Below are positions 24,919 to 33,667 of a DNA stretch of 64,000 nucleotides, piece by piece. This DNA comes from JADLHS01 sp039806955 (GTDB lineage: Bacteria; Verrucomicrobiota; Verrucomicrobiia; Limisphaerales; JADLHS01), in NCBI GenBank assembly GCA_039806955.1, contig JBDHQI010000016.1, positions 24,035 to 88,034 on the forward strand, given 5' to 3'. The notes beneath the pieces were generated by a model, which was not told the origin of the DNA, did no database searches, and was given only the letters and a program-made list of their open reading frames with translations. Both the position numbers and the translations under genes were made by a program. Position 1 is the first letter of the stretch. The number at the start of each line of letters is the position of its first letter.

Positions 24919-25302
24919 CTAAAAATGCGCAATCACCTCAATCTCCACGCTCGCGCCCTTGGGCAGCGCGGCGACCTGAATTGTAGAACGCGCCGGGAAA
25001 TCGCTCGTGAAATATTTCGCGTAAATCTCATTCATGGCGGCGAAGTCGGCGAGGTTGGTCAGGAAGACGGTGGATTTAACCACATTTGCGAACGTGAGCT
25101 TCTGGTCCTCCAGGATCGCCTTCACGTTTTCGAGTACGCGCTCGGTCTGCACTTTGATGTCGCCCGGCACGAGGTTGCCGTCCGCCGGGTTGATGGGGAT
25201 TTGTCCCGCGCAGAACAGCAAGTCGCCGACGCGCACGGCGTGGTTGTATGGCCCGACGGCTGCCGGTGACTTGACGGGTTTGATGATTTGTTTGGTAGCC
25301 AT
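24919..25302 (-). CDS. ridA: RidA/YjgF family reactive-imine deaminase
   Basis: The ATG at 25302 gives MATKQIIKPVKSP, then VGPYNHAVRVGDLLFCAGQ, NVKAILEDQKLTFANVVKS and FPARSTIQVAALPKGASVEI. The conserved Arg in ARST, which binds the substrate carboxylate, is present. RidA hydrolyses 2-aminoacrylate-type enamines and imines made by PLP enzymes. The 127-residue length is normal. Confidence 0.93.
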   Translation of the reverse strand: MATKQIIKPVKSPAAVGPYNHAVRVGDLLFCAGQIPINPADGNLVPGDIKVQTERVLENVKAILEDQKLTFANVVKSTVFLTNLADFAAMNEIYAKYFTSDFPARSTIQVAALPKGASVEIEVIAHF

Positions 25303-25392
25303 AATTACGGAAAGCAATGAAACGGCTACGCTGAACTCGAGGCAAGGTTAAACCGCACGAAGCTGAAAACGTGGATGCGTCTTGACGAATGG

Positions 25393-25559
25393 TAGCGGCG
25401 GGCATCCGTGCCCGCCGTAGAGGGCGGCATTTGTGCCGCCCGGAATAAACATCTGGCTGGAGAGGATTCTCCGAATCTTCCTGATGCTTCTACTTGCGGC
25501 ATTTCTCTCCGCCGGGCTGGAAGCCCGACTTTACGGCAGGCACGGATGCCCGCCGCCAC
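25393..25559. repeat. Cluster of REP-like palindromes
   Basis: Four hairpins lie within 170 bases: GGCGGGCA/TGCCCGCC (25397-25416), GGGCGGCA/TGCCGCCC (25422-25441), CGGGCT/AGCCCG (25513-25527) and GGCAGGCA/TGCCCGCC (25535-25554). The first and last units are inverted copies of each other. The 14-mer GTAGAGGGCGGCAT at 25417 recurs exactly at 55645, which shows a dispersed family. No gene was found in this gap. Confidence 0.7.
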
Positions 25560-25589
25560 GCGAGTATGGCAGCCGCAGCTCCACCCGCT

Positions 25590-26069
25590 TCACCACACGG
25601 AGACGACCTGCGCTTTCTGTTTGCGCCCGGCGATTTCCAGCGTTGGTTTGTCGCCCTGTTTCTTTTCCATGAGTTGCGCGCCCAACGGCGATTGCGGCGT
25701 GATGACGAGAATCTCCTTCTTGTCATGGGTTACTTCCGTGCCGCCGGCGCGCGGGCCGATGAAATAAAACGACGTTTCGCCATCGGCCCGTAATTCCACC
25801 AGCGCTCCGATGCCGATGCCTTCGTCCGCCGCGAACTTGCGCGCTTCCAGCTTCTCGAACTCCGCGATGGCGGCTTCCAACTCCGCTGCCTGCCGGGATT
25901 GGCCGCGTGCCAGATAAGAGGCCTCCAATCCGCGCGTGTCGTATTTGTTGTCCGCCTTGCTTTGCTCGTGCGTGGCCTCGGCGCGCGAATTTTGCGCGGC
26001 TCGGAAATAAATCCCGAGTTCGCCGGTGAGTTGGGCGATAATTTTTTGGATCAAGGCGCGTTTGTTCAT
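25590..26069 (-). CDS. GreA/GreB-family transcription factor
   Basis: This 159-residue protein has an N-terminal coiled-coil arm (EATHEQSKADNKYDTRG and ASYLARGQSRQAAELE) and a C-terminal FKBP-like GreA/B domain (IGIGALVELRADGETSF, VITPQSPLGAQLMEKKQGD). The SPLG...K.GD block is the family hallmark. Gre factors stimulate transcript cleavage by backtracked RNA polymerase. The arm differs from E. coli GreA, so this is a GreA/B-like paralogue; I cannot tell which. Confidence 0.8.
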   Translation of the reverse strand: MNKRALIQKIIAQLTGELGIYFRAAQNSRAEATHEQSKADNKYDTRGLEASYLARGQSRQAAELEAAIAEFEKLEARKFAADEGIGIGALVELRADGETSFYFIGPRAGGTEVTHDKKEILVITPQSPLGAQLMEKKQGDKPTLEIAGRKQKAQVVSVW

Positions 26070-26132
26070 GACAACGAGCGAAAACCCTACCCCAGCCGTG
26101 CGGCGGACGAAACCCCTGAATCACTACGTTTC

Positions 26133-26158
26133 AAAAAGTCTGTCGCGTGGTGACAGAC
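26133..26158 (-). terminator. Minus-strand terminator-like hairpin with no gene to end
   Basis: A perfect 7-bp stem GTCTGTC/GACAGAC is followed on the minus strand by five U. The only minus-strand gene nearby starts downstream of it (26069), so it may stop antisense transcription entering the Gre-like gene, or act as an RNA structure in the plus-strand leader of the radical SAM gene. Confidence 0.35.
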
Positions 26159-26285
26159 CGAAATGAGCATTAACCGGATGAATGGCCGGAGACCAAAAAG
26201 GAGGAGCTTTTGCGCTTGGGACATCCGGGGCGGCTTCGTAAGTTCCGATGCGGGTTACAGGTTTGTGGCCGCAGTCCGAGTTGTT

Positions 26286-27758
26286 ATGAATGTTCTGCTC
26301 ATCAGTCCGCGCACGCCGGATACATTCTGGAGTTTCAAGCATGTACTGCGGTTCGTCTCCAAAAAAGCTACGTTCCCGCCGCTGGGATTGCTCACGGTGG
26401 CGGCCATGTTGCCGCGCCAATGGACGCTCAAGGCCGTGGACTTGAACGTGACATGCCTGGCGGATGCGGATTTGCGCGCGGTGGACGTGGTGATGATCAG
26501 CGCGATGCTGGTGCATGAGGCGTCAGTGCGCGAGGTGGCGAAGCGGTGCGCGGCGCTGGGCAAACGGGTGATCGCGGGCGGCCCGTTGTTCACCACGGGG
26601 CACGAGTCGTTCCCGGAGATTCAACATTTCGTGCTGGGCGAGGCGGAGGAGTTGATGCCGCAACTGGTCGCTGATCTACAGGCCGGGAGCGTGCGGAAAA
26701 TTTATCAGGCGACGACGCGCCCGGACCTGGCGTTGACGCCCGTGCCGCGCTGGGATTTGATCGAGCCGAAACATTACGTGACGATGGCGGTGCAGTTCTC
26801 TCGCGGGTGTCCGTTCGATTGCGAGTTCTGCGACATCATCGTGATGAACGGTCGCACGCCGCGCACGAAGTCACCGGCGCAGTTGATCGCCGAATTGGAG
26901 GCGCTCCGGGCGCGCGGCTGGAAGGATATGGTGTTTCTGGTGGACGACAATTTCATCGGCAACAAAACGCGGACGCGCGGGTTGTTGCGGGAAATGATCG
27001 CGTGGCGCGAACGCACGAAACCGGAGATGGGTTTTCTGACGGAGGCTTCGATCAATCTGGCGGATGACGCGGAGTTACGCGGGATGATGGTGGCGGCGGG
27101 TTTCCGCAAGGTTTTTGTGGGCATTGAAACGCCGGACGTCGCCGCGCTGGAGGAATGTCACAAGGTGCAGAATCAGGGGCGCGATCTGGTGGCGGCGGTG
27201 CGGACGTTGCAGCGGGACGGCTTACAGGTGATGGGCGGATTCATCGTGGGTTTTGACAGCGATCAACCGGACGTTTTCAAACGGCAGTTCGAGTTCATCC
27301 AGCGGTCGGGCGTGGTCACGGCGATGGTGGGGCTGTTGAACGCGCTGCCGAAGACGCGGCTGCATCAACGTCTGCAACGCGAAGGCCGGTTGGAAACCAA
27401 AAGCATGGGCAACAACACCGACGCCACGCTGAACTTCCGCCCCAAGTTGGACCGCGAATTTCTGGAATCCGGCTATCGCGACCTGATGAAAAAGCTGTAC
27501 GAGCCGCGCGCGTATTATCAGCGCGTGCGGACGTTCCTGAAGAACCATCGTCCCGTCGGGCCGCAACTGCGGTTGTCGTGGGCGGATTTTGGCGCGTTCG
27601 TGAAATCCTTCTGGCTGCTGGGCATCTGGTATCGCGGGCGTGTAGCGTACTGGCGGTTTTTCTGGAGCACGCTGCTGAAGCGTCCGGCGCAATTCCGCGC
27701 GGCGATTGAACTGGCGATCATGGGCCATCATTTTCGCCGCGTGGCGAAAGGGCTGTGA
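26286..27758 (+). CDS. B12-binding domain radical SAM protein
   Basis: The ATG at 26286 gives MNVLLISPRTPDTFWSF, the typical N-terminus of the B12-radical SAM group with a C-terminal DUF4070-like region. The cluster motif is CPFDCEFC (Cys175, Cys179, Cys182). The N-terminal Rossmann domain lacks a classical DxHxxG, as is frequent in this group. ETPDVAALEECHKVQN and MGGFIVGFDSD are conserved core strands. Relatives include the hopanoid methylase HpnP and other methyltransferases of unactivated carbons; the substrate here is unknown. Confidence 0.85.
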   Translation: MNVLLISPRTPDTFWSFKHVLRFVSKKATFPPLGLLTVAAMLPRQWTLKAVDLNVTCLADADLRAVDVVMISAMLVHEASVREVAKRCAALGKRVIAGGPLFTTGHESFPEIQHFVLGEAEELMPQLVADLQAGSVRKIYQATTRPDLALTPVPRWDLIEPKHYVTMAVQFSRGCPFDCEFCDIIVMNGRTPRTKSPAQLIAELEALRARGWKDMVFLVDDNFIGNKTRTRGLLREMIAWRERTKPEMGFLTEASINLADDAELRGMMVAAGFRKVFVGIETPDVAALEECHKVQNQGRDLVAAVRTLQRDGLQVMGGFIVGFDSDQPDVFKRQFEFIQRSGVVTAMVGLLNALPKTRLHQRLQREGRLETKSMGNNTDATLNFRPKLDREFLESGYRDLMKKLYEPRAYYQRVRTFLKNHRPVGPQLRLSWADFGAFVKSFWLLGIWYRGRVAYWRFFWSTLLKRPAQFRAAIELAIMGHHFRRVAKGL

Positions 27759-27759
27759 C

Positions 27760-28623
27760 TCAGAGATACTTCGCCAGAATCGGTTTCAGCGCCGCGGTGG
27801 TTTGTTTCGGCCAGCATTGGCGGTCGGTCATGATGGCATTTTGCAGCGCGGAATGACACGGCCACGTCGGCGCAACGGGAATTTGTGGGATCACTTTCGC
27901 GATGATGGCCTTCGCGGTGGCGGCATTTTTGGCGACGTTGGCCAGGACCATTTCCACCGTGACATGCGCCTCGTCCGCCTTCCAACAATCGTAATCAGTA
28001 ATCATGGCCAGGGTGGCATAAGCGATCTCGGCTTCGCGCGCGCACTTGGCTTCGCCCAGGGCTGTCATGCCAATAACATCGTAGCCGAGTTTGCGATTCG
28101 TCAGGGATTCGGCGCGCGTGCTGAAGGCTGGACCTTCCATGTTCACGTAAGTGCCGCCGTCGTGAACCCGGACTTTTATCTTCCGAGCCGAGGTCAGTAA
28201 TAATTTACGCAGGTCCGCGGAAATCGGGTCTGCAAACGCCACGTGACCGACGAGGCCGCGCCCGAAGAAGGTGTGTTCGGCGGAGCGCTTGGTGCGATCA
28301 AGAAATTGGTCAATCAACACCACGTCGCACGGCCGATATTTTGATTGGAGTGAACCGACGGCGCTGACGCCGATGATCCAGGCGGTCCCGAGTTTTTTCA
28401 GCGCCCAGAGGTTGGCGCGATGATTCAGTTCACTGGGCAGAATCCGGTGACCCCGCGCGTGCCGCGGTAGAAACACCACTTCACGGCCGGCTAAACGGCC
28501 GGTAAGGAAAGCGTCGGAGGGCGAACCAAAAGGAGTTTTTATCCGCACCCACTTTTGGTGGGTGAAACCTTCTAGGTCGTAAAGTCCGCTGCCGCCGATG
28601 ATGCCAATCCGAGGTTGCGTCAT
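27760..28623 (-). CDS. mtnP: S-methyl-5'-thioadenosine phosphorylase
   Basis: The N-terminus is RIGIIGGSGLYDLEGF, followed by FLPRHARGHRILPSELNHRAN with the phosphate- and substrate-binding His, and the TYVNMEGPAFSTRAES block of the purine-phosphorylase/MTAP family. The enzyme splits methylthioadenosine to adenine and methylthioribose-1-phosphate (methionine salvage). Length is typical. It converges with the radical SAM gene, the stops being one base apart. Confidence 0.93.
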   Translation of the reverse strand: MTQPRIGIIGGSGLYDLEGFTHQKWVRIKTPFGSPSDAFLTGRLAGREVVFLPRHARGHRILPSELNHRANLWALKKLGTAWIIGVSAVGSLQSKYRPCDVVLIDQFLDRTKRSAEHTFFGRGLVGHVAFADPISADLRKLLLTSARKIKVRVHDGGTYVNMEGPAFSTRAESLTNRKLGYDVIGMTALGEAKCAREAEIAYATLAMITDYDCWKADEAHVTVEMVLANVAKNAATAKAIIAKVIPQIPVAPTWPCHSALQNAIMTDRQCWPKQTTAALKPILAKYL

Positions 28624-28780
28624 GCAAATGGTTTAGCTGCTCAAAATCTGAAAAACACGCAAAAAGCGTTCGGACCATGCTCGTTCGCAATGGACGCTGG
28701 GTGCGTTTGATGGAATCAACCCGCGCTCAATGTGCCGATCATTGGTTTTGGCTGGCAGTTTGGTGTGCCGATGGATGAAC

Positions 28781-28809
28781 AAAAACCCCGCGCCGACGAC
28801 GGCGCGGGG
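28781..28809 (-). terminator. Rho-independent terminator of the pseudopilin gene
   Basis: A perfect 10-bp stem CCCCGCGCCG/CGGCGCGGGG with loop ACGA is followed on the minus strand by five U. It lies 19 bases after the stop of the gene at 28828. Confidence 0.92.
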
Positions 28810-28827
28810 TTGGTAAAGAGGAGTGTT

Positions 28828-29676
28828 TTACAGCGGATGCGTGGTCACATTCGTCAGCACCCGGTAATCATTCAGGCCGCCCAGTGGTCGCGCACCGCCC
28901 GGAGTCCAGTTGCGGCTGGCTGGATCCTTGAGCGTGATGATCTCCGCGTGTCCATCGGCATAGTTGATGCCGTAGCCGCCGCCGTGGTTGCGGGAGGGCA
29001 AATCCAGAAAGCGCGCACTGCCACCCATATCTACGAGGAACATGGCGTCGTTGATACTGGCCTGATCTTCGTCCAGAACTACCCACGTTTGAGAGGGTTT
29101 GCGGATTTCGCTCTCTTTGCGATAGACCGGGGCGCTGGCACTTTGCGGGCCATTCGGAGAAGTCACCACCCAGGTCGGGGACACGCCAAAACTGGTGCCG
29201 TTCAAATACGAGTTCATGGAAACGCTGCGCAAGATGGGCTTGTTCCTAAACGCCGCCGGAACTCCCGCCGCGTCGGCAATGCGATGGTCCGCCGGACAAT
29301 GATAAAGCTTGAGCGATTTGATGTACGGCCAGAGCAGTCCCCGCTCGATGCCCGTGGGATCGGCGCCACCATAAACGTAGGCCCCCGGCAAGCCCCCCGT
29401 TTCCGCGCTCCCGCCACACCACGAACCGGTGAAGCCGCCGTAGGTGGGATAGGCGGAAACCAGCCGGCCCGCATTATCGTCGGTGTACAGGTGCCAGGCC
29501 AAAGTGAACTGCTTCAAGTTACTGACACAGTTGATGCGTTGCGCCTTCTCTTTGGCCTTGGCCAGCGCGGGCAGCAACATGGCCGCAAGAATCGCGATGA
29601 TCGCGATGACCACCAGCAATTCAATCAGCGTGAAGGCCCGGCGGCGCACATTCAGTTGGTTGACAGAGCGATTCAT
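28828..29676 (-). CDS. DUF1559-like prepilin-type (type II secretion pseudopilin) protein
   Basis: The ATG at 29676 gives a short basic leader and the prepilin peptidase site with the hydrophobic helix FTLIELLVVIAIIAILAAML. The C-terminal region has the H-x9-DG motif (NHGGGYGINYADGHAE) that characterises the large Planctomycetes/Verrucomicrobia pseudopilin families. The Gly/Tyr-rich middle is variable. It is probably exported and anchored by the helix. It forms its own transcription unit, with a promoter candidate at 29714 and a strong terminator. Confidence 0.9.
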   Translation of the reverse strand: MNRSVNQLNVRRRAFTLIELLVVIAIIAILAAMLLPALAKAKEKAQRINCVSNLKQFTLAWHLYTDDNAGRLVSAYPTYGGFTGSWCGGSAETGGLPGAYVYGGADPTGIERGLLWPYIKSLKLYHCPADHRIADAAGVPAAFRNKPILRSVSMNSYLNGTSFGVSPTWVVTSPNGPQSASAPVYRKESEIRKPSQTWVVLDEDQASINDAMFLVDMGGSARFLDLPSRNHGGGYGINYADGHAEIITLKDPASRNWTPGGARPLGGLNDYRVLTNVTTHPL

Positions 29677-29713
29677 GTTTTCTCGTTTATAATTTGTGTC
29701 CAGCTTCCCTGCT

Positions 29714-29742
29714 AAAATCCGCGCGATTGGCTCGAACGTCAA
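29714..29742 (-). promoter_or_regulatory. Promoter candidate for the pseudopilin gene
   Basis: On the minus strand TTGACG is followed after 17 bases by GATTTT. The -35 is good and the -10 weak. The implied leader is about 30 bases. Confidence 0.3.
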
Positions 29743-29869
29743 GTCATGCCCGAAACATAATTATGTAAAAATGTAGCCAAACCCGGCTTATGTGCGACGC
29801 AAATTTAAGAAATTACGTCTGACGGCAGGTTGGCCGCGCCCTACCCGCAACGGTTCATTTCTCCGGTGG

Positions 29870-30478
29870 TTACAACGGCTTGCGCAAACGCGAGAGGAAA
29901 CCAATGTCCTGGCCCATCAAGTCGGTCCGCCGCTGCCGGGCCAACAGCGCACCGTAGATTTGCACGTCGCGCATGAACATTTCGAGCCGGGCTTTGAAGC
30001 TGTCGCTGACGATCTGGCCATTTACCACATGTTGCCGGTCCGCGAAGGAAATCCCGTAAGGCAGCGTCCAGGCGTAACATTGCCGGGCTACGGTGCGTAA
30101 ATGGTCGGTGACGGTGAGGCCTTTTTCCGGCGAGGCCACCATGGTGGCAAACAGCTTGCCGGTGAATTCGCGCCAGAAATAATCGAGGAAGTTTTTCAAC
30201 GCGCTGCTAATGCTCCCGTGATAATCCGGCGTGCCCAGCACGTACGCGTCCGCCACGTCCACGCGCGCTTTCAGGGCGGCAAAGCTCGGTTGCTTGTCGG
30301 CGGTTTCGACGTTGAAGAGCGGTAACGCTTCCTTGCTCAGATCGAGCAGGTCCACTTCGCAACCTTTTTCGTACAACTCCGCCGCGACGTAGGAAACGAC
30401 GACGCGGGTGATCGAGGTGGCGTGCGTGCTGCCCACCACAGCCATGACCCTTAATTTTTGTTCAGGCATTTCTGGCAT
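29870..30478 (-). CDS. NAD(P)H-dependent FMN reductase family protein
   Basis: A flavodoxin-like fold: MAVVGSTHATSITRVVV supplies the FMN-phosphate loop, with the later strand DAYVLGTPDYHGSISSALKN, the GTPxYxxxxxxxLKN signature of the FMN_red family. The 202-residue length is normal. It is a cytosolic flavin or quinone reductase whose physiological substrate cannot be read from the sequence. A second in-frame ATG (MPEQK) lies four codons in. Confidence 0.85.
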   Translation of the reverse strand: MPEMPEQKLRVMAVVGSTHATSITRVVVSYVAAELYEKGCEVDLLDLSKEALPLFNVETADKQPSFAALKARVDVADAYVLGTPDYHGSISSALKNFLDYFWREFTGKLFATMVASPEKGLTVTDHLRTVARQCYAWTLPYGISFADRQHVVNGQIVSDSFKARLEMFMRDVQIYGALLARQRRTDLMGQDIGFLSRLRKPL

Positions 30479-30826
30479 GTTCTTGCGCGAAAATTGTGTG
30501 ATTTCGAATGGTTCACCGACTTTGCCAACTGTGCGCTGCCGGTTGGAACCCGATTCCGATCCCGATAAGCGCCATTACACCCGTGGAGCTAAGCCAGATT
30601 TGTCCCAAACATCAAGCCGGATCGCATCAGCACAGTTTTAAGCGAAGTCCGCAGGTCGAGTCCGTCATGGCGTTTAACCACTGTGCTGGCGCTGGTGCGC
30701 GATTGCTTCGTCTCGCCCGAATGCGATTCTTGACGGTCGGTTACGAATTGTTACCCTCTCCGGCCTGTTGAATCGCAGAAATCCACACGGCTTTCTCCAG
30801 TTCTCAGCGAGAATCCAGACTACTTT
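30479..30826. other. Gap of about 350 bases upstream of tig
   Basis: No convincing gene. A TTGACG at 30728 could be a -35 element for tig, but no good -10 follows at the right distance. No hairpin terminator was seen. Confidence 0.45.
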
Positions 30827-32137
30827 ATGAATGTTACGGTAGAAAATCTAGCTCCCTGTAAAAAACTCGTGCGGATCGAGTTGGACGCCTCGGCGGTTGA
30901 TGCCGCCTTTGCCGCGATGGAGAAAAACTTCCAAAAGGAAGCGCAACTTCCCGGGTTTCGACCCGGCAAGGCGCCCGCTCCCATGGTCGTGCGCAAGTAC
31001 GAAACCGAGATCAAGGACGAGGTCAAACGCAAGCTCATCAACGAGGCGTACCGGGACGCACTCAAGGAAAAGAATATTGATGTGCTGGGCTATCCCGACA
31101 TCGAGGAGATTCAATTCGGGCGCGGCCAAAGCTTGTTATTCGCCGCCACCATCGAAACGCCGCCGGAATTTCAACTGCCGGAATACAAAGGCCTGCCGGT
31201 CAAGCGGGAGGCGAAGGAAGTCTCCGATGCGGATGTGGCGAAGGCTCTGGACCTGTTGCGGGAACAGCGGGCGGATTTTGTAAAAGTGGAACGCGCACTG
31301 GCCAGCGGCGACATTGCGGTGGTGAATTACGCGGCGACCTGCGACGGCCAGCCGCTCACGGCGCTCGCGCCCAGCGCTAAGGGATTGACCGAGCAAACCG
31401 GTTTTTGGGTGGAGATGAAGGCGGGTTCGTTCCTGCCCGGTTTCAGTGAACAATTACTGGAGGCCAAAGCGGGCGACAAGCGCACCGTGACGGTGGATTT
31501 TCCGGCTGATTTCAGCACCAAGGAACTGGTCGGGCACAAAGGCATTTACGAGGTGGAAGTGGTGGAAGTGCGCGAGAAGACGTTGCCCGCGCTGGATGAT
31601 GCGTTTGCCAAATTATATGACGCGGAGAATCTCGAGAAGCTGCGCGAGGGCGTGCGCAAGGATTTGGAGAACGAGTTGAAGCATAAGCTGCAGCGCGATG
31701 TGCGCGGCCAGCTCGTCAAGGCGCTGCTGGACAAGGTGAACTTTGATCTGCCGGAAGGCGCGGTCGCCAATGAAACGCGCAACGTGGTTTACAATCTGGT
31801 GCGGGAGAACGCGCAGCGCGGAGTGCCGCGCGACCTGATTGAAAAGGAAAAAGACGCGATTTACAACGTCGCCAACCAGAACGCTAAAGAGCGGGTGAAG
31901 TTCGCCTTTCTCGTGCAAAAAATTGCCGAACAGGAAGCGATCAAGATTTCGCAGGAAGAAGTGGCGCGCCGCGTGCAGACGCTGGCCGCGATGTATCAAA
32001 TACCGCCGGATAAATTTGTTCAGGACCTGCAGAAGCGCAACGGCTTGATTGAGATTTACGATCAGCTTGCCAGCGAAAGAGTCATGGAGTTTTTAGAGCA
32101 GCACGCCACCATCGAAACTGTTCCCGTCAAGGCATAA
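30827..32137 (+). CDS. tig: Trigger factor
   Basis: Ribosome-bound chaperone and peptidyl-prolyl isomerase. The ribosome-docking signature is QLPGFRPGKAPAPMVVRKY (about residues 41-59), followed by an FKBP-type domain (GDIAVVNYAATCDGQ to VVEVREKTLPALDD) and the long helical C-terminal arms. The 436-residue length is normal. It is not followed by clpP/clpX here but by ribH after seven bases. Confidence 0.96.
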   Translation: MNVTVENLAPCKKLVRIELDASAVDAAFAAMEKNFQKEAQLPGFRPGKAPAPMVVRKYETEIKDEVKRKLINEAYRDALKEKNIDVLGYPDIEEIQFGRGQSLLFAATIETPPEFQLPEYKGLPVKREAKEVSDADVAKALDLLREQRADFVKVERALASGDIAVVNYAATCDGQPLTALAPSAKGLTEQTGFWVEMKAGSFLPGFSEQLLEAKAGDKRTVTVDFPADFSTKELVGHKGIYEVEVVEVREKTLPALDDAFAKLYDAENLEKLREGVRKDLENELKHKLQRDVRGQLVKALLDKVNFDLPEGAVANETRNVVYNLVRENAQRGVPRDLIEKEKDAIYNVANQNAKERVKFAFLVQKIAEQEAIKISQEEVARRVQTLAAMYQIPPDKFVQDLQKRNGLIEIYDQLASERVMEFLEQHATIETVPVKA

Positions 32138-32144
32138 GTTCGGC

Positions 32145-32609
32145 ATGTTGCGGCGCGTTAACAAAGCGGCGGCGGCAATCGGTGGCGGGCGAACCTTCGC
32201 CATCGTGGCCTCACGATACAATCCGCGCTACGTGGACGGTCTGCTGAACGCGGCCGTGCGCGAACTTAAAAAGTCGGGTGGAAAATCGCGCGTGATCCGG
32301 GTGCCTGGGGCGTTTGAAATTCCCGTGGTCGCCGCGCGCCTGGCGGCGTTGAGCCGCCGTCCGGCCGCCATCATCTGTCTTGGAGTCATTCTGCGGGGTG
32401 AAACCACTCATGCGCAGCACATTGGCGAAGCAGTGAGCCAGGCGCTGATGCAAATTCAAATCACCCAGCAACTGCCGGTGATCCACGAAGTTCTGCTCCT
32501 GGAAAATCGGCAGCAGGCCGAAGCGCGTTGCCTCGATCCTCAACGCAACCGCGGGGTTGAAGCCGCCCGTACCGCCATGGAAATGGCGCGGGTGTTGGCG
32601 GAACTTTAA
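32145..32609 (+). CDS. ribH: 6,7-dimethyl-8-ribityllumazine synthase
   Basis: Penultimate step of riboflavin synthesis. FAIVASRYNPRYVDGLL, the VPGAFEIPVVAARLA loop, and CLGVILRGETTHAQHI, with the catalytic His region, are typical; QIQITQQLPVIHEVLLLEN carries the C-terminal part. The 154-residue length fits the icosahedral or pentameric enzyme. It sits seven bases after tig, probably co-transcribed. Confidence 0.94.
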   Translation: MLRRVNKAAAAIGGGRTFAIVASRYNPRYVDGLLNAAVRELKKSGGKSRVIRVPGAFEIPVVAARLAALSRRPAAIICLGVILRGETTHAQHIGEAVSQALMQIQITQQLPVIHEVLLLENRQQAEARCLDPQRNRGVEAARTAMEMARVLAEL

Positions 32610-32731
32610 TCCGAATAAAATTTTCCGAAACCCGTCTGAATTGGCGTGTGCGGGCAACGGAAACAGACGCGCGGGAATGAGCCACCTGTACGCTTGCTAA
32701 AATTAAACCGCGCGGGCATTCTCTCCTCGAT

Positions 32732-33499
32732 ATGAAAAGTGTGATTGGCATCGTGGTTTTGCTGGCCATCTGCATCGGCTTGGCGGTTGTTTTGTTCTCG
32801 AACAAAAAGCGGGCTGAAGAGCAGCACAGCAAGGACGTGGACACCATTTTGAATCATTCCAATCAATGGGTGCGGACCAGCCGGGATCTGGAGGAGCAAC
32901 GCCAGGTGAATCTCATGCTGACCAACGACCTGGGCGTCGCGCGGTCCGAGTACAGTCAACTGACCAATCGCTACACTGAAGTGGTGAGCAATCTGGGTAA
33001 AGTGGAAGCCACCTTGAAGGCCACCCAAACCGCCGTGGCGGAACGCGATCAAAAAATTGCCGCCTTGGAAACGCAGAATCGTGAGCTGGACGAGAAGGCG
33101 ATTGACCTCAGCGCCGCCTTGACCAATCTCACGGTGCAAATCACGGAAACGCAACGCAAGCTGGATGCGTCCGAAGGAGACAAAGCTTTTTTGGAACAGG
33201 AACTCAAGCGGTTGATGGCGGAGAAGGCCGAGCTGGAGCGGCAGTTCAATGATCTGGCCGTGCTGCGCGCGCAAGTTTCCAAACTCAAGGAAGAACTCTC
33301 GATCGCACGGCGGCTGGAGTGGATCCGCAAAGGCTTGTTTGCCACCGAAGGACAGAAGGGCGCGCAACAGTTGAAAAATATGCACAATCCGCCCGCGACA
33401 TCGGCCACCAACGGCTACGACCTGAACGTGGAAGTCAGTTCGGATGGCTCGGTCAAGGTCATCCCCAGTTTGACGAACGCGCCCGCGTCGAATCCCTAA
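32732..33499 (+). CDS. Membrane-anchored coiled-coil protein, unknown
   Basis: An N-terminal membrane helix (VIGIVVLLAICIGLAVVLF, residues 4-22) precedes a continuous coiled coil to about residue 190 with repeated LTN/ETQ heptads. A short Asn/Thr-rich tail ends in VEVSSDGSVKVIPSLT. It has no enzyme motif. The topology suggests a periplasmic coiled coil anchored in the inner membrane, possibly structural; similar proteins are frequent in Verrucomicrobiota, but the role is unknown. Confidence 0.75.
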   Translation: MKSVIGIVVLLAICIGLAVVLFSNKKRAEEQHSKDVDTILNHSNQWVRTSRDLEEQRQVNLMLTNDLGVARSEYSQLTNRYTEVVSNLGKVEATLKATQTAVAERDQKIAALETQNRELDEKAIDLSAALTNLTVQITETQRKLDASEGDKAFLEQELKRLMAEKAELERQFNDLAVLRAQVSKLKEELSIARRLEWIRKGLFATEGQKGAQQLKNMHNPPATSATNGYDLNVEVSSDGSVKVIPSLTNAPASNP

Positions 33500-33667
33500 T
33501 GTTGCCGTGGCGTGATGGTGATCGCGCGCGGTTCCGATCAGATTTGCGCCGGCAACTGACCAATTGGCGAAGCCTCTTTCGCCGTTTCGCTGGCGGAGTG
33601 TGGTGGACGAAGAAACGCTCGCGCTGGTTCTCCTTGCCATTTGGCGCTTTCGATGTTTTCTGAAGGC

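Noticed and set aside
30508..30771. 87-codon frame upstream of tig
   Set aside because: No ribosome site or recognisable sequence; left as non-coding.
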